Shown here one piece after another: positions 8,358-18,173 of a stretch of DNA of 64,000 bases. The notes under the pieces were generated by a model, which was given only the letters and a program-made list of their open reading frames with translations, did not search any database and had not been told where the DNA came from. The first letter of the stretch is position 1. The number at the start of each line of letters is the position of its first letter. A program made the position numbers and the translations under genes. The DNA lies in the NCBI RefSeq assembly GCF_000785515.1, contig NZ_CP009913.1, forward strand, positions 1,702,001-1,766,000. Reading direction: 5' to 3'. This DNA is from Streptococcus salivarius (lineage in GTDB: Bacteria; Bacillota; Bacilli; Lactobacillales; Streptococcaceae).

Positions 8358-9126
8358 CCTGCTCCTCCTTCTCCTTGGTAATCGCATAATAACCTATCAC
8401 TAAAAGAATAGAGAATAGGAAAACAACGGTTGACAAGGCATTGATTTGCAGAGAAATCCCCTTACGTGCACGTGAGTAAATTTCCACAGCAAGTGTTGAA
8501 AAACCATTCCCCGTTACAAAGAAGGTTACTGCAAAGTCATCCAATGAATAGGTAAAGGCCATGAAATAACCAGCAATAATACCAGGTGTCAAGTATGGCA
8601 ACATAACCTCACGTAACATCTGCCATTGTGTTGCACCTAGGTCATAAGCCGCATTTACCATATCTCGATTCATTTCCTTGAGACGTGGCAACACCATGAG
8701 AACCACAATTGGGATTGAAAAAGCAATGTGACTCAATAAGACAGATACAAAGCCTAATTGGAAACCAATCAAGGTGAAGAGAATCAAGAAACTAGCACCA
8801 ATCATGACGTCCGGTGCAACCATGAGCACGTTATTTAGGGATAAAATCCCAGTCTGTTGCTTTTGTTTACTCTCATAGATAAAGATAGACCCAAAGGTAC
8901 CAATAATCGTTGCTAGAAGAGCGCTAAGGAAAGCTAAAAAGAAGGTTTGAGCCAGAATTAACATAAGACGGCTATCTGAAAACATGCTCTGGTAGTTATC
9001 CAGAGTAAAACCTGTGAAACTATTCATATCGCCACCACTGTTGAAAGAGTAGGCGATTAAATAAAAGATTGGCAGGTAAAGGATAACAAAGACAAGAGCT
9101 AAATAGAGATTTGCAAATTTTTTCAT
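8350..9126 (-). CDS. potC: Spermidine/putrescine ABC permease PotC
   Basis: One of the two membrane subunits of the polyamine importer, with six predicted helices in 258 residues. The EAA loop that contacts PotA is seen as AAYDLGATQWQMLREVMLP. The start at 9126 has GGAG 8 bases before it, and its ATGA overlaps the potB stop by 4 bases, a sign of translational coupling. Confidence 0.93.
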   Translation of the reverse strand: MKKFANLYLALVFVILYLPIFYLIAYSFNSGGDMNSFTGFTLDNYQSMFSDSRLMLILAQTFFLAFLSALLATIIGTFGSIFIYESKQKQQTGILSLNNVLMVAPDVMIGASFLILFTLIGFQLGFVSVLLSHIAFSIPIVVLMVLPRLKEMNRDMVNAAYDLGATQWQMLREVMLPYLTPGIIAGYFMAFTYSLDDFAVTFFVTGNGFSTLAVEIYSRARKGISLQINALSTVVFLFSILLVIGYYAITKEKEEQDA

Positions 9127-9917
9127 TGACGTCTCTCCTTTGTTAACCACATTGTCGCAATCATAGCAACAATAAGAACAACACCAATGGTTGCCCCCAT
9201 TCCCCAGTTTTGTGTCGTGAGGAAGTGCTGTTCGATAGCTGTCCCTAGGGTGATAACTCGGTTACCACCAATCAAGCGTGTCAGCATAAAAAGGCTGAGA
9301 CTAGGAATAAAGACCGACTGGACACCAGAGCGTACCCCATTAAGCGATAAGGGAAAAATAACCTTGGTAAAGGTCTGCCAATCATTGGCTCCCAAATCTT
9401 TACTTGCATTCACAATATTTTCATCCAAATCATCCAGTGCATTGAAAATCGGTAGAATCATAAAAGGAATTTCAATGTAGCTAGCTACGAAAATAAAGGA
9501 GAAGTCCGTAAAGAGGATTTGCATGGGTGCAATCCCAAAGAAACCGAGAAAGGCATTGATACCACCTTGTTGGCCAAAAATCCCCATAAAAGCATAGGCT
9601 TTCAGAAGGAGATTGACCCAGGTTGGCAAAATGACCAACATTAACCAAAGTTGCTTATGCTTCAGTCTGGTTAAGAGATATGCCGTCGGATAAGAGATAA
9701 GGAGAGTTACTAGAGTAATGATGGCTGCATAAAGAACCGAGTTAAAACTCATCCTTAAGTAAGTCCAACTGGAAAAGAAGGTGCCATAATTATCCAATGT
9801 AAAGTTGCCACTGATATCAAAGAAAGACTGATAGAGTAGCATGAGCACTGGAGCAACCACGAAGAGTAGGAGCCAAAGGAGGTAAGGTACCGAGAAGAGG
9901 CTAGCTGTTTTCTTCAT
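9123..9917 (-). CDS. potB: Spermidine/putrescine ABC permease PotB
   Basis: The second permease subunit, 264 residues with six helices and the EAA motif [19 protein letters not shown]. The start at 9917 has GAGGAG just upstream and lies inside the 3' end of potA (17-base overlap). It pairs with PotC to form the transport channel for polyamines delivered by PotD. Confidence 0.93.
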   Translation of the reverse strand: MKKTASLFSVPYLLWLLLFVVAPVLMLLYQSFFDISGNFTLDNYGTFFSSWTYLRMSFNSVLYAAIITLVTLLISYPTAYLLTRLKHKQLWLMLVILPTWVNLLLKAYAFMGIFGQQGGINAFLGFFGIAPMQILFTDFSFIFVASYIEIPFMILPIFNALDDLDENIVNASKDLGANDWQTFTKVIFPLSLNGVRSGVQSVFIPSLSLFMLTRLIGGNRVITLGTAIEQHFLTTQNWGMGATIGVVLIVAMIATMWLTKERRQ

Positions 9918-11055
9918 AGCGCTCCTCCTCAATGGCATTAATCAAGCCATCTTCATGTTCTTCCACTTCCACATATTCTTCAATACGTGCATCGAACTCT
10001 TCTTCTGTCTCATTAAGACGCATGATATGAATATCCTCAGGCGTAAAATCAAGACCGATAATCTCACCCTCAATCGCCTTACGGGTTGAATGAATCATCC
10101 ATTCATTGCCAAGATTGTCATAGGCAATGATTTCATAGTGGACCCCACGGAAGAGCTGAGTTTCCACGCGAACTTGCAATTTACCTTCCTCAGGAAGTGT
10201 AATCTGCAAATCTTCAGGACGAATAACCACTTCGACAGGTTCGTTAGGACGCATTCCTCCATCGACAGATTCAAAACGTTTCCCATTGAACTCAACCAAA
10301 TAGTCCTCAATCATAACACCTGGGAGGATGTTAGATTCTCCAATAAAGGTTGCAACAAAGTGATTAATAGGTTCGTCATAGATATCAACCGGAGTTCCTG
10401 ATTGAACAATTTCACCATCGTTCATAACAAAAATCCAATCCGACATGGCCAAGGCTTCTTCTTGGTCGTGGGTAACAAAGACAAAGGTAATCCCTAGACG
10501 TTGCTGCAATTCGCGCAACTCGTATTGCATTTCAGTACGTAGTTTCAAATCCAGTGCTGACAAAGGCTCATCCAAAAGGACCACACGTGGTTGGTTAATA
10601 ATTGCTCGGGCAATGGCCACACGTTGACGTTGACCACCTGATAATTTTTGAATTGAGCGTTTTTGATAATCATTGAGTTGAACCATCTTTAAGGCTTCTT
10701 CTACACGCTCTTCGATTTCCTTTTTAGGCACCTTTTTCAATTTAAGGGCAAAAGCCACATTGTCAAAGACATTCATATGTGGAAAGAGGGCATAAGATTG
10801 GAAAACGGTGTGGACATCCCTTTTATTGATAGGAATATCATTGATACGCTTTCCATCCAAAAGGACGTCACCACTGGTCGCATCTAAGAGACCTGCAATG
10901 ATGTTCAAAATTGTTGATTTACCAGAACCAGAAGCCCCAAGTAGGGTATAAAACTTACCTTCTTCTAATTCAAAGTTGATGTCTTTTAAAACTTGTGTGC
11001 CACTGTCTTCAAACACTTTTGAGACGTTTCGAAAGGCAATAATCGGATTAGTCAA
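9901..11055 (-). CDS. potA: Spermidine/putrescine ABC ATPase PotA
   Basis: The ATP-binding subunit, 384 residues: Walker [11 protein letters not shown]-loop, signature LSGGQRQR, Walker B VVLLDEP and a C-terminal regulatory TOBE-like domain. The start is unusual. The frame opens with TTG at 11055, while the best-placed ATG (11062, close behind GGAGG) opens a 4-codon mini-frame, ATG-ACA-ATT-GAC-TAA, that overlaps the TTG. Ribosomes may reinitiate, or TTG may be used directly with an 11-base spacing. It follows murB by 46 bases. Confidence 0.93.
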   Translation of the reverse strand: MTNPIIAFRNVSKVFEDSGTQVLKDINFELEEGKFYTLLGASGSGKSTILNIIAGLLDATSGDVLLDGKRINDIPINKRDVHTVFQSYALFPHMNVFDNVAFALKLKKVPKKEIEERVEEALKMVQLNDYQKRSIQKLSGGQRQRVAIARAIINQPRVVLLDEPLSALDLKLRTEMQYELRELQQRLGITFVFVTHDQEEALAMSDWIFVMNDGEIVQSGTPVDIYDEPINHFVATFIGESNILPGVMIEDYLVEFNGKRFESVDGGMRPNEPVEVVIRPEDLQITLPEEGKLQVRVETQLFRGVHYEIIAYDNLGNEWMIHSTRKAIEGEIIGLDFTPEDIHIMRLNETEEEFDARIEEYVEVEEHEDGLINAIEEERYEENS

Positions 11056-11062
11056 TTGTCAT
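11048..11062 (-). promoter_or_regulatory. Four-codon upstream frame at potA start
   Basis: ATG at 11062 is 4 bases after GGAGG and is followed by ACA ATT GAC TAA. The stop lies 5 bases inside potA. This could tune PotA translation by reinitiation. It is an inference from sequence only. Confidence 0.35.
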
Positions 11063-11101
11063 AAATCCTCCATGGATAGCAAATATAGGGATAGGGTTTT
11101 A

Positions 11102-12004
11102 TTAGTTTAATTTGTCGCCAATGATACGTACTTCAGGCTCTAGTGTAACACCTGAATTTTCCTTAACTTTGGCGATAACATCTGCAATAAGGTCTTCGTA
11201 ATCTTTAGCTGTCCCGTGATCAACATTGACCATGAAACCAGCATGCTTAGTTGACACCTCAACGCCGCCGATACGATGTCCCTTGAGGTTAGCTTCCATA
11301 ATCAGCTGACCTGCAAAGTGACCTGGTGGGCGTTTAAAGACCGAACCACATGAAGGGTATTCAAGAGGTTGTTTAAGCTCTCGCAAGTGATTAAGACGGT
11401 TCATCTCATTCTTGATTTGCTCGTAGTCTCCTGGTTTGAGGTTAAATTTAGCTGAAATAACCACTTCTCCTGTTTCTTGGAGCACTGAACGACGATAACC
11501 AAAGCGCATATCTCTTGCGTCAATCGTACGAATATCACCGTCTTTTGTAAGAACCTGAGCAGAAACCAAGATATGGGCAATCTCGCCACCATAGGCACCA
11601 GCATTCATAAAGACGGCACCACCAACACTACCTGGAATCCCCGCTGCAAATTCAAAACCTGTCAAACTTTGGAAACGGGCTACCTTGGTTGTCGCAATCA
11701 AGTTAGCTCCCGCTTCAGCTTCAATTTGATAACCATTAACTGCGATACCATTGAGCCTGTCAAACATAATCACAAAACCTCTGATACCACCGTCACGAAC
11801 AATCAAGTTACTGGCATTACCAAGCACCATCCAAGGAATGTCATGCTTATTAGCAAATTTGACAATACGAGAGAGTTCATAGCGGTTACGTGGAAAGGCC
11901 AAATAATCAGCTGGACCACCAACCTTGGTATATGTATAACGTTTTAAGGGTTCGTCGAAACGAATATCAATCCCCACTAAATCTTCTTTAAGTTCATCTA
12001 ACAT
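11102..12004 (-). CDS. murB: UDP-N-acetylenolpyruvoylglucosamine reductase
   Basis: MurB reduces UDP-GlcNAc-enolpyruvate to UDP-MurNAc, the second step of peptidoglycan precursor synthesis, in the cytosol with FAD and NADPH. The 300-residue protein has the FAD motifs [13 protein letters not shown] and [20 protein letters not shown] and the catalytic-Ser region [10 protein letters not shown]. The ATG at 12004 matches the usual family start. The frame stays open to 12067 without a ribosome site. Its link to potABCD is the usual streptococcal arrangement. Confidence 0.95.
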   Translation of the reverse strand: MLDELKEDLVGIDIRFDEPLKRYTYTKVGGPADYLAFPRNRYELSRIVKFANKHDIPWMVLGNASNLIVRDGGIRGFVIMFDRLNGIAVNGYQIEAEAGANLIATTKVARFQSLTGFEFAAGIPGSVGGAVFMNAGAYGGEIAHILVSAQVLTKDGDIRTIDARDMRFGYRRSVLQETGEVVISAKFNLKPGDYEQIKNEMNRLNHLRELKQPLEYPSCGSVFKRPPGHFAGQLIMEANLKGHRIGGVEVSTKHAGFMVNVDHGTAKDYEDLIADVIAKVKENSGVTLEPEVRIIGDKLN

Positions 12005-12145
12005 GTTATTTTCCATACTTTTTCTATACATTGATTTCTTTATAGGTATCGTGATAGACTTCCCCATATTACTATCACTACCTATAAATGAGTTAGTATT
12101 TTTCCCTAAAAATTAAAAGAAAAATACAGCAAAAAGCCAAGTTTA

Positions 12146-12154
12146 ATTATAGCA
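12146..12154 (-). promoter_or_regulatory. Extended -10 promoter of murB-pot operon
   Basis: TGCTATAAT on the minus strand, a TATAAT with TG extension. The -35 region is poor. It gives a leader of about 135 bases before the murB ATG. Confidence 0.55.
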
Positions 12155-12193
12155 AAAATTCCCCATCTTGACGACAAGGAATTTCACGCAAAG

Positions 12194-12685
12194 CTAGTCC
12201 ATAAGCTCCAATTTACGGACATCACTAGTGTTTAATTGACTCAAATAATTTTTGTAGGCTTGGCCAGTTTTAGGATCAACCAAATCATCTGCTATTTCTA
12301 CTAAGGGCACCAGAACAAAAGCTCTCTGACTCATATATGGGTGAGGCACTTTAAGGTGCTCAGTCTCCCAGATTTCCTGCCCATATAGAAGAATATCTAT
12401 ATCTACCGTCCGAGGCCCCCAATGTTCATGACGAACGCGATCAAGGTCTTTTTCAATTTGCTGACATGACCTTAGTAAGGTCTCTGCTGGCAACTTCGTC
12501 TCTAAAGCCAAGGCAAGATTCAAAAAATCAGCCTGATCTGTCAGTCCCCAAGCAGCCGTTTCATAATAAGAGGATACCGCTTTAACCTCCGTCTCAGGTA
12601 AGTCATTCAAGGCCTTCACAGCTTTTTGAAGATAGCCTTGACGGTCTCCCATATTAGATCCCAAACTCAAATAAACTCTTGTCAT
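12194..12685 (-). CDS. folK: 2-amino-4-hydroxy-6-hydroxymethyldihydropteridine pyrophosphokinase
   Basis: FolK transfers pyrophosphate from ATP to 6-hydroxymethyl-dihydropterin in folate synthesis. The 163-residue protein starts with YLSLGSNMGDR and carries the signature RTVDIDILLYG with its Mg-binding aspartates near residue 93. Its ATG overlaps the folB stop by 4 bases, so the two are coupled. Confidence 0.95.
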   Translation of the reverse strand: MTRVYLSLGSNMGDRQGYLQKAVKALNDLPETEVKAVSSYYETAAWGLTDQADFLNLALALETKLPAETLLRSCQQIEKDLDRVRHEHWGPRTVDIDILLYGQEIWETEHLKVPHPYMSQRAFVLVPLVEIADDLVDPKTGQAYKNYLSQLNTSDVRKLELMD

Positions 12686-13041
12686 CGGCTACGCTCCAAT
12701 TCGATACCAACACTCTTATAATGCCCATTAATTGGTGGATTTTCCTTGGTAATTCGAACTTTAATAGATTGAATTGGTGGAAATTGTGCAAATAAATCCT
12801 CACAAATCACACCAGCCAAACGCTCAATCAAAATATACTTTTTATCTTCCACTTGTTTTTGCACGGCTTCAAAAACCAAACCATAGTGAACCGTATCTTC
12901 TAGATTGTCACTTTGTGATGCCTTGGTCAAATCGACAGCCAATTCCAAATCTACCACAAAAATTTGCCCTAGGGTCTGTTCCTCAGCAAAAGCCCCGTGA
13001 TAGCCATAAAAACGGCAACCATTTAAAATAATTTTATCCAT
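12682..13041 (-). CDS. folB: Dihydroneopterin aldolase
   Basis: FolB makes 6-hydroxymethyl-dihydropterin and glycolaldehyde from dihydroneopterin. The 119-residue protein has GCRFYGYHGAFAEEQTLGQ near the start, including the conserved Glu/Tyr/His region, and ILIERLAG with the catalytic-lysine neighbourhood near residue 70. It leads the folB-folK pair. Its upstream partner folP is cut off by the opposing amylase gene, and an extended -10 box (13074-13082) can serve folBK. Confidence 0.93.
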   Translation of the reverse strand: MDKIILNGCRFYGYHGAFAEEQTLGQIFVVDLELAVDLTKASQSDNLEDTVHYGLVFEAVQKQVEDKKYILIERLAGVICEDLFAQFPPIQSIKVRITKENPPINGHYKSVGIELERSR

Positions 13042-13073
13042 AATTTCTCCTTCAGACGACTAGACTCCTCTTT

Positions 13074-13082
13074 ATTCTAGCA
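13074..13082 (-). promoter_or_regulatory. Extended -10 promoter of folB-folK
   Basis: TGCTAGAAT on the minus strand, 33 bases before the folB ATG. No clear -35 box. This would free folBK from dependence on transcription through the opposing amyA gene. Confidence 0.5.
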
Positions 13083-13157
13083 CAAAACAGTTGAAAAGTT
13101 GGACTCTTATTAGTATGATATTTTAGACAGATCTGAAGTTATTGTGTTTACGCTTAT

Positions 13158-13193
13158 GCAATCGGTTGCGTAATTCTTCTGATTTGGTAAAAT
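13158..13193 (+). promoter_or_regulatory. amyA promoter with MalR/cre-like operator
   Basis: GCAATCGGTTGC (13158-13169) is a near-palindrome of the LacI-family type (MalR and CcpA sites share the central CG). It overlaps the -35 box TTGCGT (13166-13171), and TAAAAT follows after 16 bases (13188-13193). Repression by MalR or CcpA is inferred. Confidence 0.6.
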
Positions 13194-13200
13194 ATAGGCA

Positions 13201-13221
13201 CAGGAGTTAAAAAGACTCCTG
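13201..13221 (+). promoter_or_regulatory. 5'-terminal hairpin of amyA mRNA
   Basis: CAGGAGT and ACTCCTG form a perfect 7-bp stem starting at the predicted first base of the transcript. It has no T-run and is likely a 5' stabilising hairpin. Confidence 0.45.
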
Positions 13222-13260
13222 ATTACAAGCAAGACTATCTCAACTAATAAGGAAAAAACT

Positions 13261-14712
13261 ATGACAAATCAAACCGCAATGCAATACTTTGAGTGGTATC
13301 TCCCAAGTGACGGACAACACTGGAACAATTTGGCTGAAGATGCCCAACATTTAGCAGACCTGGGCATCAGCCACGTTTGGATGCCACCTGCTTTTAAGGC
13401 TACCAACAAAGATGATGTTGGTTACGGAGTCTATGACCTCTTTGACCTTGGAGAATTCGACCAAAAAGAAACTGTCCGCACCAAATACGGCCTTAAAGAA
13501 GAGTATCTCAATGCTATCAACCAACTCAAAGAAGTTGGTATTGTACCTATGGCCGACGTTGTGCTTAACCACAAGGCAGCAGCCGATAAACTCGAGACCT
13601 TCGAAGTGGTCGAAGTTGACCCAGAGGATCGTACCCAAGAAATCAGCGAACCATTTGAGATCGAAGGCTGGACACACTTCACCTTTGACGGACGCAATAA
13701 AGCCTACAACGATTTTGAATGGCACTGGTACCACTTTAACGGAACTGACTTCGATGCTAAACGTAATAAAAGTGGTATCTATCTTATCCAAGGTGACAAC
13801 AAAGGTTGGGCAGACAACGACTTGGTTGACAATGAGAATGGTAACTTTGACTATCTTATGTATGCTAACCTAGACTATAAACACCCTGAAGTTATTGAAA
13901 ACATTTACGAATGGGCGGATTGGTTCGTTGAAACAACAGGTGTTCAAGGATTCCGCATGGATGCAATCAAGCACATCGATTCATTCTTCATGCGTAACTT
14001 TATCCGTGATGTCAAAGAAAAACAAGGTCAAGACTTCTATGTCTTTGGTGAATTTTGGAATGGTAACGAAGAGGATAACAATACCTATCTTGAAAAGATT
14101 GAAAAACGTTTTGACCTCGTTGATGTTTCCCTTCACAACAATCTACACAACGCTAGCACAGCTGGAGCTGATTATGATTTAACAACAATTTTCGATCATT
14201 CTTTGGTCAAAAATCATCCTGAACATGCCGTGACCTTCGTAGACAACCACGACACTCAACGCGGACAAGCTCTAGAATCTACTGTTGAAGAATGGTTTAA
14301 ACCAGCTGCTTATGCTCTCATTCTTCTCCGTGAAGACGGTCTTCCTTGCCTATTTTATGGTGACTACTATGGCATCGAAGGTGAATTTGCCCAAGAAAAT
14401 TTCCAAGAAATCCTAGATACTTTGCTCTACGCTCGTAAAGACCTTGCTTACGGAGAGCAAACAGACTACTTTGATGATCCAAACTGTATTGGATGGACAC
14501 GCTCTGGCAACGAAGATGGCGCTCCATTAGCTGTAACAATCTCTAATGATGCTGCTAACAGCAAGTCTATGGAAATTGGTAGTGATTGGGCTGGACAAAC
14601 CTTCTATGACATTCTTGGAAACTGCTCTGATACTGTAACCATTGACGAAGACGGATGGGGAGACTTCCCAGTTTCTGAAAAATCTGTCAGCGTTTGGACA
14701 ATTCAAGACTAA
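13261..14712 (+). CDS. amyA: Cytoplasmic alpha-amylase, GH13
   Basis: A 483-residue GH13 alpha-amylase that hydrolyses internal alpha-1,4-glucosidic bonds. The catalytic residues are visible: Asp234 in FRMDAIKHID, Glu264 in VFGEFWNG and Asp331 in FVDNHDTQ. There is no signal peptide, so it acts on internal glycogen or imported maltodextrins. It lies alone on the plus strand between folP and folB, both minus, with its own sugar-type operator and a bidirectional terminator. This suggests insertion of a self-contained unit into the folate cluster. Confidence 0.93.
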   Translation: MTNQTAMQYFEWYLPSDGQHWNNLAEDAQHLADLGISHVWMPPAFKATNKDDVGYGVYDLFDLGEFDQKETVRTKYGLKEEYLNAINQLKEVGIVPMADVVLNHKAAADKLETFEVVEVDPEDRTQEISEPFEIEGWTHFTFDGRNKAYNDFEWHWYHFNGTDFDAKRNKSGIYLIQGDNKGWADNDLVDNENGNFDYLMYANLDYKHPEVIENIYEWADWFVETTGVQGFRMDAIKHIDSFFMRNFIRDVKEKQGQDFYVFGEFWNGNEEDNNTYLEKIEKRFDLVDVSLHNNLHNASTAGADYDLTTIFDHSLVKNHPEHAVTFVDNHDTQRGQALESTVEEWFKPAAYALILLREDGLPCLFYGDYYGIEGEFAQENFQEILDTLLYARKDLAYGEQTDYFDDPNCIGWTRSGNEDGAPLAVTISNDAANSKSMEIGSDWAGQTFYDILGNCSDTVTIDEDGWGDFPVSEKSVSVWTIQD

Positions 14713-14713
14713 G

Positions 14714-14740
14714 AAAAAAAGCTCAATCGAGCTTTTTTTT
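14714..14740. terminator. Bidirectional terminator, amyA / folP
   Basis: A run of seven A, GCTC-AATC-GAGC, then eight T: a stem of 11 bp that works in both directions between the convergent genes. Confidence 0.9.
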
Positions 14741-14744
14741 AGTA

Positions 14745-15545
14745 TCATAAAATCCCTAAAATGGTCTTAACAATATCACGATTGGCATCAACATTATGCA
14801 CACGGACAATCTGACAGCCCTTGCTAACAGCATAGCCAGATAGAGCAGCCGTTCCCTGATCACGGTCCTTAGCTTGGGTATTTCCACCTAGTAGGTAGTC
14901 CACAACACGCTTACGAGAAATCCCAAAAAGAACAGGATAGCCCAAGGCAACGACCTTACCCAAACCTTTTAGCAGGTCAATATTGTGTTGGACATTTTTC
15001 GCAAAGCCAAAACCTGGATCAATCCAGATATTGTCCTTGGCCACTCCTGCTTCCAAGGCGGCCTGGGCTCGTTGACTGAGGAATGTACAGACATCTTCTG
15101 TGACATCATTGTATACTTCTTCTTTTTGATTATGCATGAGAATAATCGGCACATTCTTTTCAGCTGCTAAAGCTAGCATCTGACCATCATAGAGTCCAGC
15201 CCAGACGTCATTTAGAATATCTGCCCCTGCTTCAAGAGCAGCTCTGGCAGTAGCTGTCTTATAGGTATCAATACTGATGAGCACATCATATTTTGCCTTG
15301 ATAGCCTGAATAACTGGCACGATACGAGCAATCTCTTCTTCCTCGGTCACAAATTCTGCTCCTGGTCTTGTAGATTCGCCACCTACATCGATAACGGCTG
15401 CTCCCTGGGCAATCATACGCTCAACCTGAGCCAACGCATCCTCTACAGTGTCAAAATCGCCACCATCTGAGAAAGAATCAGGGGTGACATTCAAGATTCC
15501 CATAATACAGGCCTTACCTGCAATCTCATGTTTGCCAATAAACAT
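14745..15545 (-). CDS. folP: Dihydropteroate synthase
   Basis: FolP condenses hydroxymethyl-dihydropterin pyrophosphate with p-aminobenzoate and is the sulfonamide target. The 266-residue TIM-barrel has both family signatures: IMGILNVTPDSFSDGG and VIDVGGESTRPGAE, plus a Lys-Arg pocket at GISRKRVV. It lies 8 bases after folE and is followed by the shared terminator, so the folE-folP transcript ends before amyA. Confidence 0.96.
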   Translation of the reverse strand: MFIGKHEIAGKACIMGILNVTPDSFSDGGDFDTVEDALAQVERMIAQGAAVIDVGGESTRPGAEFVTEEEEIARIVPVIQAIKAKYDVLISIDTYKTATARAALEAGADILNDVWAGLYDGQMLALAAEKNVPIILMHNQKEEVYNDVTEDVCTFLSQRAQAALEAGVAKDNIWIDPGFGFAKNVQHNIDLLKGLGKVVALGYPVLFGISRKRVVDYLLGGNTQAKDRDQGTAALSGYAVSKGCQIVRVHNVDANRDIVKTILGIL

Positions 15546-15553
15546 CTTAACTC

Positions 15554-16117
15554 CTAAAAATCACGCATCAATGAAAGAATTTCCTTGCGTTCTTCACGGT
15601 CTTCTTTATAAAGGCCCTTAGCGACAGTTGTGATTGTCTTACTTCCTGGTTTCTTAATTCCTCGCATGGTCATGCACATGTGCTCTGCTTCAACCATGAC
15701 AAAAACTCCTCGAGGATTCAGAGCTTCTTCAAGTGCTGTAGCAACTTGATCTGTAAGGCGTTCTTGCAACTGCGGACGACGAGCAGCTACTTCAACGGCA
15801 CGCGCTAATTTGGAAAGTCCTGTCACCTTGTCTCCACTTGGCAAATAAGCCACATGGGCCTTACCATAAAATGGAACCAAATGGTGCTCACACATAGAGT
15901 AAAAAGGAATATCCTTGACAAGGACAACTTCGTCATGGACTTCTGAAAAGACAGCTGTAAATTGATCCTTAGGGTCTTCATTTAGACCTGAAAACATTTC
16001 AGCATACATCTTAGCCACACGTTTTGGTGTGTCCAAAAGTCCCTCACGCTCAGGATTTTCACCTAGAGCTTCCAATAGTTGATAGACTGCTTGTTCTACT
16101 TTTTCTTGATTTGCCAT
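15554..16117 (-). CDS. folE: GTP cyclohydrolase I
   Basis: FolE opens GTP to 7,8-dihydroneopterin triphosphate, the first step of folate synthesis. The 187-residue protein has the zinc and active-site motif [15 protein letters not shown] and [10 protein letters not shown], plus MCMTMRGI near the C-terminus. The start at 16117 has AGAGGAAATT before it; the frame opens 5 codons earlier without a site. Confidence 0.96.
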   Translation of the reverse strand: MANQEKVEQAVYQLLEALGENPEREGLLDTPKRVAKMYAEMFSGLNEDPKDQFTAVFSEVHDEVVLVKDIPFYSMCEHHLVPFYGKAHVAYLPSGDKVTGLSKLARAVEVAARRPQLQERLTDQVATALEEALNPRGVFVMVEAEHMCMTMRGIKKPGSKTITTVAKGLYKEDREERKEILSLMRDF

Positions 16118-16211
16118 AATTTCCTCTTGCAACGTTATAATACTATCTATTATACCTTATTTTGCTGGATTTTTCTTGCAAAAAATAAGATTTCCTAGCT
16201 ACCTAAATCTC

Positions 16212-16255
16212 AAAAAAAGCGAAGACCACCTTTCATATAGAGGTTATCTTCGCTT
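16212..16255 (-). terminator. Terminator of KimA-like permease gene
   Basis: Arms 16217-16231 and 16241-16255 (AAGCGAAGA... / ...TCTTCGCTT) form a 15-bp stem, followed by seven T on the minus strand. Confidence 0.85.
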
Positions 16256-16262
16256 ATATTTT

Positions 16263-18107
16263 TTAGTCTTTCAAGTGGTAAGAATAGGATGAAACCACAA
16301 TATTCTCACGCCATTTGAGATAATATTTCAATCGTAAACTCATTTGGTTGTGAAGCATGGTTTGCCATGATTTTTTAGGCACAAACTGAGGAATCATGAC
16401 TGTCAGAGTCGCATTATCCTTCTCAGCTTGAGTGGCGACCTCGTCCACATACTGAATGGTTGACTGAGTGATTGAGCTGTACGGTGATTGGATATGAACC
16501 ATCTCAATTTCAGGGAAATATTTTTTAAACTCTTGTTCAGTTTCCTTGTCCTTGTTCTCAGTATCCTTAGTAGATACATGCATGGCGATAACCTTGTCAC
16601 CAATAGAACGCGCATAGGAAATAGCTCCGATATTAGCCTTGGTAACATTCCCAACGAGGATAAGAACAATATTTCCTTGATAATGGTGTTCTTCTACCGC
16701 TCCATCAATACGCAACTGTTGAGCAACACCATTATAGTGTTTTTTAATCTTAAGGAACATCCACATCAAGATTGCAATAATTGGGAAGAATGGCCAGATA
16801 TCTCCTAAACGGAAAAGGAAGAGAATGAGAACAATAGCATAACAAATGAGAGCCCCCAAGATATTAGCTAAAGAATGTTTCCAGAATCCCTTACCATATT
16901 CACGAATCCAATGGATAACCATCCCCGTTTGAGAAAGAGCAAATGGAATGAATACACCGATGGTATAAAGCGGAATCAAACGTTCCGTATTTCCTCGGAA
17001 AATAAACAAAAGGGTAATGGCGCCAATTGCAAGTGTCAAGATCCCATTAGAGTATCCCATACGTGCCCCTTTTTCAAGGTACATGTGAGGCATGTATTTA
17101 TTTTTCGCCATATTAAAGGACAACATCGGAAAGGCTGAAAAACCTGTGTTAGCCGCTACTGCAAGAATCATGGCAGTAGAGAATTGGAAAACGTAAAATA
17201 GAATACTACCAATCCATGACTGACCGAGAATTTCTCTAGCCATTTGTGACAAGATGGTTACTCCTGCATGAGGTGTAATACCTGTCCACCAGTTGAGGAA
17301 GGTGATTCCCGCAAACATAGCCCCCAAAATGCTAGACATAATAAAGAGGGTTGAAGCTGCATTTTTGGCCTTAGGTTTCTTAAAGAAAGGCACCGCGTTA
17401 GAGATAGCTTCTACCCCTGTCAATGAGGCAGAACCTGAAGTAAAGGCCCTTAAAATAAGAATCAAAGACACACCTGTAATTGGTTGTCCTAAATGTGCTG
17501 TGGCTGCGTTAGGCATATGACCCGTTAGAATTTGAAAGAAACCAAATCCCAATAGGAAGAGCGTCGAAACAATGAAGAGATAAACTGGTATCATCAAAGA
17601 TTTTGCAGATTCACGCATTCCCCTAAGGTTCATAACCATCAAAACAAGCACCAAAATCATTGATATTTCAAGATTGAAAGGATGCAGGAAGGGAAGGGCT
17701 GAAGTAATGGCATCTGCACCTGAGGCCACTGAAACAGCAACCGTCAACATGTAATCGACCAAAAGACTACCACCAGCTATCAAGCCAAACTTAGGAGACA
17801 GATTTTCCGTCGTTACCATATAGGCGCCACCACCTTGAGGATAGGCTTTGATAACCTGTCTATAAGAAATGGTAAGACTGGCCAAAAGGACGAGAACCAA
17901 AAGTCCAATAGGGATTGACCACCAAATAGCCGCACTAGATACAGCTGTCAGAACCAAGACGACCTGCTCTGGACCATAGGCGATAGATGAAAGTGCATCA
18001 CTCGACAACATGGCCAAGGCCTGAATCTTGGACAATAAGTGTCCATCACCACTATCATCATGAGTTAAAGGTTCACCGATTAAAATGTTTTTCAGACGTT
18101 GAAACAT
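16263..18107 (-). CDS. APC-superfamily permease, KimA/YdaO-like
   Basis: A 614-residue transporter with about 12 hydrophobic segments in residues 30-450 and a soluble C-terminal domain (about 470-614) resembling a universal-stress/nucleotide-binding fold. The N-terminus (LSKIQALAMLSSDALSSIAYGPEQ) and PQGGGAYMV match the KimA (YdaO) family of K+ importers regulated by c-di-AMP. An amino-acid permease role cannot be excluded. It has its own promoter and terminator inside the folate gene cluster. Confidence 0.85.
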   Translation of the reverse strand: MFQRLKNILIGEPLTHDDSGDGHLLSKIQALAMLSSDALSSIAYGPEQVVLVLTAVSSAAIWWSIPIGLLVLVLLASLTISYRQVIKAYPQGGGAYMVTTENLSPKFGLIAGGSLLVDYMLTVAVSVASGADAITSALPFLHPFNLEISMILVLVLMVMNLRGMRESAKSLMIPVYLFIVSTLFLLGFGFFQILTGHMPNAATAHLGQPITGVSLILILRAFTSGSASLTGVEAISNAVPFFKKPKAKNAASTLFIMSSILGAMFAGITFLNWWTGITPHAGVTILSQMAREILGQSWIGSILFYVFQFSTAMILAVAANTGFSAFPMLSFNMAKNKYMPHMYLEKGARMGYSNGILTLAIGAITLLFIFRGNTERLIPLYTIGVFIPFALSQTGMVIHWIREYGKGFWKHSLANILGALICYAIVLILFLFRLGDIWPFFPIIAILMWMFLKIKKHYNGVAQQLRIDGAVEEHHYQGNIVLILVGNVTKANIGAISYARSIGDKVIAMHVSTKDTENKDKETEQEFKKYFPEIEMVHIQSPYSSITQSTIQYVDEVATQAEKDNATLTVMIPQFVPKKSWQTMLHNQMSLRLKYYLKWRENIVVSSYSYHLKD

Positions 18108-18141
18108 TGTGATCTCCTTACTTTTAAAACATACGAGGGCT

Positions 18142-18170
18142 ATTATACGCCCCTAAATGTCATCTTTCAA
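18142..18170 (-). promoter_or_regulatory. Promoter of KimA-like permease
   Basis: TTGAAA (18165-18170) and TATAAT (18142-18147) with a 17-base spacer. The leader is only about 30 bases, so there is no room for a c-di-AMP riboswitch. Confidence 0.75.
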
Positions 18171-18173
18171 GTC

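Noticed and set aside
18108..18173. c-di-AMP (ydaO) riboswitch before the KimA-like gene
   Set aside because: The leader is about 30 bases, far too short for the element.
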